32,564 nucleotides of DNA, from assembly GCA_947476295.1 (NCBI GenBank), contig CANJQC010000056.1:1-32564 (forward strand), in the 5' to 3' direction. How positions within the stretch are numbered: the stretch's first letter is position 1; each line of letters starts with the position of its first letter. Made by a program: the position numbers and the translations under genes. Shown in pieces: positions 25,699 through 32,564 of the stretch. The notes beneath the pieces are model-generated. The model ran no database searches and was not told the DNA's origin. It saw only the letters and a list, made by a program, of their open reading frames with translations. The DNA is from Planctomycetaceae bacterium (GTDB taxonomy: Bacteria; Planctomycetota; Planctomycetia; Planctomycetales; Planctomycetaceae).

Positions 25699-26107
25699 GG
25701 GAGCACCCCTTGCGCAATCGAGAACGTTAACCATTTGCAGTACACAGTCATTCCAGCACCGATTAAAACGCGACGAAGTCTTCGTCTTTCGCAAGAATCG
25801 GCATCCTTGCATTGGCGAGCTTGAGGATATATCAGGTCGGATGGAAATGGAATCGAGCTTCGGTTGCATGTGCCTTAGCTGCCGTTCGACAATGTGACGG
25901 TGCTTGTCGAATATCTCGGACATGGATGTCCAGGCTAGAGGAATCGCAAAGCTTGAATCACCGGAAAAAACCACAGCCTGAACAAAAATCAGAATTTCCG
26001 GGCCTGACGGATTGTTGGAATGCCGATTGATCCGTGACAATACGCCGAGCGTTCTTGCGCTTATCGTTCATTTTGAATCACATCGCACCGCACGACAGGA
26101 TGGCAAC
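25699..26107. other. Divergent intergenic region
   Basis: This stretch separates the barrel/Asp-box gene (leftward) from the PspA operon (rightward) and must hold both promoters. I see no convincing promoter boxes or operator. The minus-strand frame stays open across it, but it has no Shine-Dalgarno and no signal-peptide-like sequence, so I treat it as non-coding. Confidence 0.5.
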
Positions 26108-26854
26108 ATGATCATTGGGAAGCTCTGGGGCAGTTTTAGGGCCCAGATGAACAAGCTGGCAAATTTTTTCTGGACAGCCGATCCGATCGCTCAGATGCAA
26201 TACGAATACGACCAGGCCGTGGAGCAACTCAAAGGCGGTCGCGAGGGGTTGGCTCAGTACCGCGCACTGGTCGAAAAAGTTTCGCAGCAGGCGAACACCG
26301 AAAAGACCCGTGTGGCTCAACTGGAAAGTCGCGTCAAGGCTTACCTGCAGGCGGGTGATCGAACCACCGCAGCAAAGTTCGCGCTAGACCTGCAGAAGGC
26401 AAAGGAAAGCCTGGCCGACAAGATTTCACAGATGCAGATGCATGAGACATCGTATGAAAATAACGTCACGAAGATCAAGAACGCCACGAAAAAGGTCGGC
26501 GAGATCAAGGATAAGATGCAGACGTACGACGCGGAACTCAAAATGAGTCGCGCCGAAGCGGAAATGGCCGAACTCACGGGATCACTGAACTTCGACATCA
26601 CCACAGATATGGGACAGATCGAACAGGTCCTGCAGGACCAGATCAATAAGAACCGCGCCAAAGTACGAGTCGCAGCAGACCTGTCAGAGCAGGGAGTTGA
26701 CGACATTCTTCGTGAAACTGTCGCAGAAGGCGTGCTGGCTGAAGATGCACTAAAGCAGTTTGAAGCGGAGATGGGTTACCTGACTCCTGGGACAGCGAAA
26801 GTCTCACAGGAAGAAAAGCAACTCGGTCCACAGACGACGAAAGAAACAAACTGA
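26108..26854 (+). CDS. PspA/IM30-family protein
   Basis: I chose ATG 26108 (AGGA 8 bases upstream; start MIIGKLWGSFRAQM). The open frame back to 26012 has no homology. The 248 residues are almost wholly helical with long coiled coils (YDQAVEQLKGGREGLAQYRA, then VSQQANTEKTRVAQLESRVK and ISQMQMHETSYENNVTKIKN), the PspA/Vipp1 pattern that shares the ESCRT-III fold. The N-terminus is a possible amphipathic membrane-binding helix. The C-terminal tail is charged and polar (VSQEEKQLGPQTT), a possible contact for the AAA+ partner. The AAA+ gene begins 2 bases after its stop. The likely role is membrane binding, remodelling or repair at the inner membrane. Confidence 0.85.
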   Translation: MIIGKLWGSFRAQMNKLANFFWTADPIAQMQYEYDQAVEQLKGGREGLAQYRALVEKVSQQANTEKTRVAQLESRVKAYLQAGDRTTAAKFALDLQKAKESLADKISQMQMHETSYENNVTKIKNATKKVGEIKDKMQTYDAELKMSRAEAEMAELTGSLNFDITTDMGQIEQVLQDQINKNRAKVRVAADLSEQGVDDILRETVAEGVLAEDALKQFEAEMGYLTPGTAKVSQEEKQLGPQTTKETN

Positions 26855-26856
26855 AC

Positions 26857-28638
26857 ATGGCCAATACGCCTGAGGTTGCTGCCCCGACGATTGATCTTCC
26901 TGCGTGGTTTCCGGCATGGGCCAATGATCTGGCCCAAAAGTATTTTTCCGGGACGGCCTGTTTCTTTATCGTGCATGGCAATGTTCATGATCTGATCCCC
27001 GTTCCGAAAGACGGCGGCTCAGAGTTCCTGAGTCTGTCCGAGTTCCTTGGCGAACATCTGTTCGCCAAGTGGGATCTGGTACTGGAACACAATCTCAGCC
27101 AGGGTCTGCAGGCGCTGGCCGGCAGTAGTGCTGATCGCCACACGAAAATGATGCAGGAACTGACAGACCTGTTCGGCCCGTATCGGAACTGGTCGCGAGA
27201 TCCGGACGATATTCTGCTGACGCTTGACCAGATGATCGAACGCACGTTAATTGAAGACGATCCAAAAAAACGGCGACGCATGGCGGTCGTGTTTGATTTT
27301 GGTCAGTACCTTGTACCGCCGGGCGATGCCGCTCAAATTGTCGGTCGCGTCGCTGCACGAGTCGTGCGATTTCTTGACTGGGCACGCAATCCGTGGATTC
27401 GCCGTGTCAACATGGCGTTTTGTGTCGTCAGCGAGAACATTTCTGAACTCAACGAGCGGCTAACGTCCAGTCCGTTCGTGGCCACAGTCGAAATTCCGAT
27501 GCCGGATGCCGCAGCTCGGGAGAGTTTTATTGCGGAAAGATTTCGCACAAACTCGACAAAGGGAACTCCGGCTGCAGACGTGATGAATGCAGGTCAGCTT
27601 ACGTCCTCGTCGAATGGATTGAGCCTGCTTAGTCTTGATCACCTGATCTCGCTGGCATCACGCTCCGGCGGTGTCACGGTACGGCAGTTTCAGGATCTGA
27701 AGAAGAGCGCCATTGAACGCCAATGCGGCGGCTATCTGGAATTTGTCGAACCGAAACACAAGCTGGATCTAGTCGTCGGGCAGGAAGCGGCTGTCAAGCG
27801 TCTGCGAGATGACGCGAGCCTGATTACAAACGGTCATCAGGAAGCGGCCCCGATGGGCTATCTGATCTGCGGACCGGTCGGAACGGGAAAGTCGTTTCTG
27901 GCAGAATGCTACGCCGGTTCGATCGGCATCCCCTGCGTCAAGCTCCGCAACTTTCGTTCTAAGTACGTCGGTGAATCCGAAGGCAACCTGCAGCGCGTGC
28001 TCACAGTGTTGCGCAGCCTAGGACCGGTCGTCGTGATGATCGATGAAGCGGATGCATCACTGGGAGATCGCAATCAGGATGGCGATTCCGGCACCAGCGG
28101 GCGGATCTTTTCAATGATCGCACAGCAAATGGGCGACACTCGTTATCGTGGTCGCATTATCTGGATGCTGCTCACGTGTCGCCCGGATCTGCTACCGATC
28201 GACTTGAAACGCCAAGGTCGCGCCGAGGTGCATATTCCGCTGTTCTATCCGCATAGTGAGGACGAAATCCGCACGATGTTTGGTGTGATGGGACGGAAGA
28301 ACGGAATCAAACTCGATGCCGGTACGCTGACACTCAGCGAACGTCATAAGACACTCAGCGGTGCCGACATTGAAAGCGTCGTCCTCACCGCTCGTCGTTT
28401 TGCCCTTGTCGCTGATCGCAGTGAAGTCACTCAGGACGACATTGTCAAGGCTCTCGCCGACTTCATTCCTTCGGCTCAGGGAATTGAAAAGGACATGCAG
28501 GAAGCTGCCGCCGTCCTTGAATGCACTCAACTCGATTTCCTGACCCCCGAATGGCGCACACGTCTCGAGGCCAGCAACGGCCGCGCGACCTTGCAGCAAC
28601 AGTTCACTCAGATGCGTGCGATGGTCGAACGGATGTAG
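26857..28638 (+). CDS. AAA+ ATPase paired with PspA
   Basis: This 593-residue protein carries one complete AAA+ module in its C-terminal half. Walker A is GPVGTGKS at 339-346 and Walker B is VVVMIDEAD at 391-399. The pore-loop-like segment SKYVGESEGNLQ is at 368-379, sensor 1 is in LLTCRPDLL, and probable arginine fingers lie in RQGRAEVHIPLF; a C-terminal helical lid follows. The N-terminal half (residues about 30-300) looks like a degenerate AAA domain: FFIVHGNVHDLIP, then MAVVFDFGQYLVPPGDAAQ and VNMAFCVVSENISELNERL, with no Walker A. The layout recalls Ycf46-type and other double-AAA proteins. Gap to pspA is 2 bases, so they are co-transcribed and probably work together, as Vps4 does with ESCRT-III. 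Confidence 0.88.
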   Translation: MANTPEVAAPTIDLPAWFPAWANDLAQKYFSGTACFFIVHGNVHDLIPVPKDGGSEFLSLSEFLGEHLFAKWDLVLEHNLSQGLQALAGSSADRHTKMMQELTDLFGPYRNWSRDPDDILLTLDQMIERTLIEDDPKKRRRMAVVFDFGQYLVPPGDAAQIVGRVAARVVRFLDWARNPWIRRVNMAFCVVSENISELNERLTSSPFVATVEIPMPDAAARESFIAERFRTNSTKGTPAADVMNAGQLTSSSNGLSLLSLDHLISLASRSGGVTVRQFQDLKKSAIERQCGGYLEFVEPKHKLDLVVGQEAAVKRLRDDASLITNGHQEAAPMGYLICGPVGTGKSFLAECYAGSIGIPCVKLRNFRSKYVGESEGNLQRVLTVLRSLGPVVVMIDEADASLGDRNQDGDSGTSGRIFSMIAQQMGDTRYRGRIIWMLLTCRPDLLPIDLKRQGRAEVHIPLFYPHSEDEIRTMFGVMGRKNGIKLDAGTLTLSERHKTLSGADIESVVLTARRFALVADRSEVTQDDIVKALADFIPSAQGIEKDMQEAAAVLECTQLDFLTPEWRTRLEASNGRATLQQQFTQMRAMVERM

Positions 28639-28764
28639 GTGGTCAGTGCGTTTTATTGTTGTCGTGAAGGACGTGCTCCAGCGGAATCCAGCCGTGTTCC
28701 TGACTCCACTCTTCGTTGCCAAATCTGCGACAAATCGCCACACTGCATTGCAAAGGTTACGAGT

Positions 28765-29077
28765 ATGTCTGAAGCTGATCATTTGATTCGCAATGCACTT
28801 CCATGACTTGTTTGCGGTTCAGGCCCGGAGGGCTGGCACATCCTCTTGCCGGGGCCGCGAGGCCCCGGTCTGATGTAACTGGAACAATCCAGGCCTGAAA
28901 GGCCGATACAAATAAATCAGTTGGCGTGCATTTGTACTTGGCAATTGTGTCAGCCCTTCGGGCCTCAATTCCTTCAAGTATTCGTTTCCGGTGGCTTACG
29001 CCACCGGCAGAGGATGTGCCTGCCCTCCGGGCCTTATACAACTAAACGATTGAGTTGCGGGCGAAGCCCGCGCCAAG
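28765..29077 (-). repeat. ~312-bp multi-hairpin repeat, copy 2 (inverted)
   Basis: Read on the minus strand it starts CTTGGCGCGGGCTTCGCCCG and ends AATGATCAGCTTCAGACAT, matching copy 1 (22613-22923) over its whole length. Stem sequences differ in step in some places, for example GGCCTTCAGGGCC in copy 1 against GGCCCGGAGGGC here, and TCACAG against TCGCGG in the loop of the ACCGGGG stem. It fills most of the gap between the AAA+ gene and the second PVC-cytochrome gene. Confidence 0.85.
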
Positions 29078-29125
29078 TTCCATCCCTCCCACCAGATCAA
29101 GCCTTCGATTAAGGATGTGATAGCC

Positions 29126-32119
29126 GTGATTCGTGATTTCTTTGCTGCGGCTCGGTCGATCACTTCGCGGATTTCCGCGATTTCTGTGTTGCTGACGCTT
29201 GCTGGATTGTGGCTTGGCAGTGGTCAGGCGTGGGCTCAAAGTGACGATTTTCCTGCCGCCTTCAACACGGACCCACCGGATTCGCATCCGCCGACTCCGG
29301 AAGAAATGGTGAAGCTGATTGAGGTGCCACCGGGATTCAACGTAACATTGTTCGCTGGCGAGCCCGATGTGCAGCAGCCAATCTGCATGGACTTCGACGA
29401 CAAAGGCCGGTTGTGGGTTGCGGAATGCTATACGTACAGCGGCGGGCCTTACGAAACGAAACTGCGGGATCGAGTTGTCATCCTTGAAGACACAGACGGC
29501 GACGGCAAACATGATTCGCGGAAAGTGTTCTGGGACAAGGGCTTCATGCTGACCAGTCTCACATGGGGCTTTGGCGGACTATGGGTTCTGCATGACGGCA
29601 CTCTGTCCTTCATTCCCGACAAGAACGGCGACGATGTACCGGACAGCGAACCTGTCGTGATGCTCGATGGCTGGAGCAAGGACTGCGGGCACAATTTTGT
29701 GAGCGGACTTATCTGGGGCCCGGACGGCTGGCTCTACGGTCGCCACGGAATCGTGGACACGTCCTATCCAGGCGTTCCGGGGACTCCGAAGGAAGAGCGC
29801 CCGTTCATGAACTGCGGCGTCTGGCGATACCACCCAACGAAGCACCTGATCGAAGTCGTCTGCAACGGCACGACGAATCCGTGGGGCCTGGATTTCAACG
29901 AAGACGGCCAGTGGTTCATGACGAACAACGTGCAAGGCCATTTGTGGCACGTCATTCCAGGAGCACGCTATCAGCGGATGTACGGACAGGATTTTAATCC
30001 ACATAGCTATGAGCTGATGGACATGACGGCTGATCATTATCACTGGGACACGAAGACCAAATGGAATGAAAGCCGTGACGGAGTCGCAAACGATCTCGGC
30101 GGTGGCCATTCTCACGTCGGTGCGATGATCTATCAGGGCGACAATTTCCCGAAGGAGTACTTTGGGAAAATTTTCATGTGCAACACACACGGACGTCGCA
30201 TCAACGTCAATCGACTGGAACGTCAGGGCAGCGGCTACGTCGGCAAGAGTGAGCCTGACTTCATGCTGGTAAAGACTCCATGGTTTCGTGGGATTGACAT
30301 CAAGATGGGACCGGAAGGAGCAATGTACGTTTCGGACTGGTCAGATAACGGCGAATGCCATGATCATGATGGGATTCATCGGACAAGCGGGCGGATCTAT
30401 CGGATTGCGTATGGGACGCCAAAAATGGTCGATGCAGCCGGAGCACTGGTTCCGGAGGCGATCGGCAGGCTTGACTGGTCAGGGCGACATTCACGACGGA
30501 TCCTTCAGGAGAAGTTTGCGGAACTGGCGGATGTCAATGTTGCGGCGAGAAAAGAAATCGATCGTGATGTGGGTGTGTGGAGTCTCCTGAATGGTGAATT
30601 GACTGGACTGTATCTGTCGGACGACATTCAACATGGCCTTCAGTCGCGGGATCCACTTGCATCTGCGTATGCCGTCCAGTTGGCGTCCATCGGGAAGGAC
30701 CAACTTTCAGCGCTGAAATCGTTGAGTGAGAAACCTCAACCTGCCAATGTCCTGTTGTCACTTGTCTCCGTCCTTCAGAAGTTTGAAGCCGAGGATCGTT
30801 GGTGTCTGGCATCCGCAATTCTGAGCTGTCCTGAGAACGCACAGACGATAGCTGCCGAAAACAACCTGACACTGATGACGTGGTACGGCATCGAACCCGT
30901 GGTTTTCAACGAAGGTGTCCTCACTTTGCTGGACTCTAATCCAAAGTTGCAGCAATTTGCGGTGCGACGACTGGCTCATGAGATCAGCACAAAGCCATCC
31001 GCAGCCGAAGCCGCGTTGCGATTCATCAGTAGCAAGGCCGCCAGTGGTAACATCGATGCAGAAGCTGCAGCAGCCAAGCTCCTGACCTCGTTCAAGACCG
31101 GACTCGCCGGGCGGGCGAAAGTGGACGCTCCGAAGGATTGGGAGGCAATTGAGAAACAACTGCGAGCCTCGAAGAACAAAGATGTTGTTCTTGCCGTTGA
31201 TTCACTAGCCGTCATGTTCGGTGACGGTGCGGCCATCGCTGATTTGAGGGCACTTGCGGGAGACATCAATATGGCCCCCGTCGCTCGTGAACAGGCAATT
31301 CTGGCACTGGCTCAGGCGAAGGACGCGGAGTCGCTTCCGATGTTCTTCAATCTGCTTGGTGACCGAGCCGTTTATAACACAGTGATCGCCGCGCTCGCCA
31401 GCTTCGATCATCCCGGCACGGCGAACGAACTGCTTTCGCGTATGGCAGGCTTTAAGGATGGCAATCGAAGTCTCGCGGTCGATACGATGGCTGGCCGTGA
31501 GTCCTATGCTCTTGACCTGATCAAAGCGGTGGAAGATGGCCGCTTCGATGCTCGTGAACTGACGGCCGCTCAGGTTCGCCAGCTTTTGGCATTGGGCAAT
31601 GAACACATCAAGACAGTGCTGGAAGCAAAATGGGGCGTGGTTCAGGAAACTCCCGAAGCACGCGTTGCCGCCATCGAAAGGTGGAAGCACGAACTCACCC
31701 CGGAAACGATCGCGAAAGCAGATCGTGAAAACGGAGCGGCACTTTTTAAGAAGACCTGTGCGACCTGTCATAAACTTTACGGTGAAGGCAAAACGATCTC
31801 ACCGGACCTGACCGGTGCGAACCGCAGCAACCTGGAATACCTGCTGATGAACATCATCGATCCCAGCTCAGTCGTCCCAAAGCAATTCACAACGTCGGTG
31901 ATCGCATTGAAAGACGGTCGAGTCATCACGGGCGTGGTTGTCTCGGAGACCGAACAGACTCTGGTGATACAGACGGACAAGGAACAGTTGTCGGTTGCTC
32001 GCGATGACGTTGAAGAAACGAAGAACACCGGCAAGTCCCTCATGCCCGACGGTATGCTGGACACGCTGACGCCCGAACAAGTCCGCGACCTCTTCGGTTT
32101 CATCATGCCCAGAAAGTAG
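29126..32119 (+). CDS. PVC-type membrane-bound-dehydrogenase/cytochrome c protein
   Basis: There are two possible GTG starts, 29117 and 29126. AAGGA at 29111-29115 is well spaced only for 29126, giving 997 residues. A signal peptide (ISVLLTLAGLWLGSGQAWAQ) leads to the PVC propeller at residues about 55-430: FDDKGRLWVAECYTYSGGPY, RVVILEDTDGDGKHDSRKVF, NNVQGHLWHV, GGGHSHVGAMIYQGDNFP and YVSDWSDNGECHDHDG. Residues about 450-860 are HEAT-like helices. The haem domain has CATCH (about 878-882) in ALFKKTCATCHKLYGEG, then ISPDLTGANRSN and the PVC tail (SLMPDGMLDTLTPEQVRDLF). Its natural electron donor or substrate is unknown; sugar-dehydrogenase-like action outside the cytoplasm is the usual guess. 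Unlike the 8031-14042 gene it holds no translated repeats. Confidence 0.88.
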   Translation: MIRDFFAAARSITSRISAISVLLTLAGLWLGSGQAWAQSDDFPAAFNTDPPDSHPPTPEEMVKLIEVPPGFNVTLFAGEPDVQQPICMDFDDKGRLWVAECYTYSGGPYETKLRDRVVILEDTDGDGKHDSRKVFWDKGFMLTSLTWGFGGLWVLHDGTLSFIPDKNGDDVPDSEPVVMLDGWSKDCGHNFVSGLIWGPDGWLYGRHGIVDTSYPGVPGTPKEERPFMNCGVWRYHPTKHLIEVVCNGTTNPWGLDFNEDGQWFMTNNVQGHLWHVIPGARYQRMYGQDFNPHSYELMDMTADHYHWDTKTKWNESRDGVANDLGGGHSHVGAMIYQGDNFPKEYFGKIFMCNTHGRRINVNRLERQGSGYVGKSEPDFMLVKTPWFRGIDIKMGPEGAMYVSDWSDNGECHDHDGIHRTSGRIYRIAYGTPKMVDAAGALVPEAIGRLDWSGRHSRRILQEKFAELADVNVAARKEIDRDVGVWSLLNGELTGLYLSDDIQHGLQSRDPLASAYAVQLASIGKDQLSALKSLSEKPQPANVLLSLVSVLQKFEAEDRWCLASAILSCPENAQTIAAENNLTLMTWYGIEPVVFNEGVLTLLDSNPKLQQFAVRRLAHEISTKPSAAEAALRFISSKAASGNIDAEAAAAKLLTSFKTGLAGRAKVDAPKDWEAIEKQLRASKNKDVVLAVDSLAVMFGDGAAIADLRALAGDINMAPVAREQAILALAQAKDAESLPMFFNLLGDRAVYNTVIAALASFDHPGTANELLSRMAGFKDGNRSLAVDTMAGRESYALDLIKAVEDGRFDARELTAAQVRQLLALGNEHIKTVLEAKWGVVQETPEARVAAIERWKHELTPETIAKADRENGAALFKKTCATCHKLYGEGKTISPDLTGANRSNLEYLLMNIIDPSSVVPKQFTTSVIALKDGRVITGVVVSETEQTLVIQTDKEQLSVARDDVEETKNTGKSLMPDGMLDTLTPEQVRDLFGFIMPRK

Positions 32120-32146
32120 CTTGCGACGTGAATGTAGGATTTTGGG

Positions 32147-32220
32147 GTAGGCCGGACCAAGCGCAGCGCAGTTCCGGCAGGTGTCTGTCAATTGCCGGAA
32201 CTGCGCTTAGTCCGGCCTAC
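32147..32220. repeat. REP-like long palindrome GTAGGCCGGAC
   Basis: The left arm (32147-32179, starting GTAGGCCGGACCAAGCGCAG) is nearly exactly complementary to the right arm (32193-32220, ending TAGTCCGGCCTAC). They are separated by a 13-base loop; the left arm has a few extra bases. It lies 28 bases after the stop of the PVC gene and could also end its transcript. Repeats of this GTAGGCCGGA type are common between planctomycete genes. Confidence 0.8.
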
Positions 32221-32276
32221 ATACGTCGTCCTTGTTTCCATTCTGATCTTTGTTGAACTGAAGCAGACTCCAATGG

Positions 32277-32304
32277 AAAAGCCCGGCGTTTTCCGTCGCC
32301 GGGC
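32277..32304 (-). terminator. Hairpin terminator GCCCGGCG/CGCCGGGC
   Basis: An 8-bp stem (32281-32288 with 32297-32304) and an 8-base loop are followed on the minus strand by four T residues. It would best serve a minus-strand gene lying to the right. On the plus strand the tail is TTCAAAAC, which is poor. Confidence 0.55.
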
Positions 32305-32439
32305 TTCAAAACAAAGGCTGAATCGAAATCTTAGGATTCTGGCCAGCCTTGCGGTATACGCCCACAGTTAACACGACTCGTCAGCAGTCTGACTGACTGA
32401 ATAAATCGCACTGTGCCGGCAAGCTGACGCATGCCGCTC

Positions 32440-32564
32440 GTGCGCCTGTGAAGGCGATTGAACAGTCAGGTGAGAGTCCTGATCAGAGCATTCGTTACCG
32501 CTCTGTAGCCAAAGGTAACCGCGTTTTCAAGAGAAAGGGTGGAGAGCAACTGGCGGCGAATGAA
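32440..32564 (+). mobile_element. 5' end of a group II intron (domain I), truncated by window end
   Basis: The sequence begins GTGCGCC at 32440, matching the GUGYG 5' boundary of group II introns. Then come typical bacterial domain I elements: GCCTGTGAAGGC (short hairpin), CAGGTGAGAGTCCTG, and CTCTGTAGCCAAAGGTAAC, a variant of the frequent 'GTAGCC.AAGG.AAC' segment. The rest, including any reverse transcriptase gene and domains V-VI, would lie beyond 32564. The host sequence (32305-32439) has no recognisable gene. Confidence 0.6.

Noticed and set aside
25699-26040. N-terminal extension of the barrel/Asp-box protein
   Set aside because: It lacks homology and a ribosome site, overlaps the divergent operon region, and would bury the signal peptide that follows GTG 25698.
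28641-28745. Minus-strand 35-codon frame reading RRFGNEEWSQEHGWIPLEHV
   Set aside because: It looks protein-like and could be the end of a lost gene, but I cannot assign a family and there is no start.

Overview
The window looks like chromosomal DNA of a member of the Planctomycetota. Two very large secreted proteins carry the planctomycete 'PVC' layout: a membrane-bound-dehydrogenase-type beta-propeller, HEAT-like helices and a C-terminal CxxCH haem domain. There are also Gly/Trp/Tyr-rich secreted proteins typical of the phylum and many palindromic repeats. I saw no rRNA, tRNA or CRISPR array. All family names below are from recognition by eye; no search was run.

Layout, left to right. (1) 1-1907, minus strand: an overlapping three-gene operon. 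It holds a phosphotriesterase-family gene that has lost the middle of its barrel, a SelA/DgaE-like PLP enzyme, and the start of a metal-dependent amidohydrolase that runs off the window. (2) 2148-3600: an IS4-family transposase remnant abutting a decayed TPR-protein gene (one frameshift, two in-frame stops). (3) 3765-6391, minus: a SnoaL-like/DUF1579-like secreted protein and an RP/NIG-repeat secreted protein, ended by a strong intrinsic terminator. (4) 6392-7900: a gene graveyard with fragments of DUF1990, nucleoside deaminase, DHFR-family and GIY-YIG genes. (5) 8031-22464, minus: a long run of co-directional genes. In transcription order these are a metallophosphoesterase, a dihaem cytochrome-c-peroxidase-like protein, a DPP-IV-like peptidase, a DUF58-transglutaminase fusion, and a 2003-residue ceramidase-like/PVC/cytochrome protein. 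(6) 22613-29077: two inverted copies of a ~312-bp multi-hairpin repeat enclose a TPR lipoprotein, an (alpha/alpha)6-barrel/Asp-box protein, and a PspA-AAA+ ATPase operon. (7) 29126-32119, plus: a second PVC-cytochrome protein, then a REP-like palindrome, a hairpin terminator and what appears to be the 5' end of a group II intron cut by the window edge.

The most striking observation is inside the 2003-residue gene. Seven palindromic repeat units from four unrelated families sit within one open reading frame, each translated in frame and each located at what looks like a loop or linker. One family is a 153-bp element with terminal inverted repeats. It is present three times, always the same length, orientation and codon phase, and encodes an ungapped 51-residue peptide. 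This resembles the in-frame palindromic elements described in Rickettsia, but here several families coexist in one gene. Second in interest are the inverted multi-hairpin pair and the PspA-AAA+ pair, which by fold suggests an ESCRT-III/Vps4-like membrane-remodelling module.
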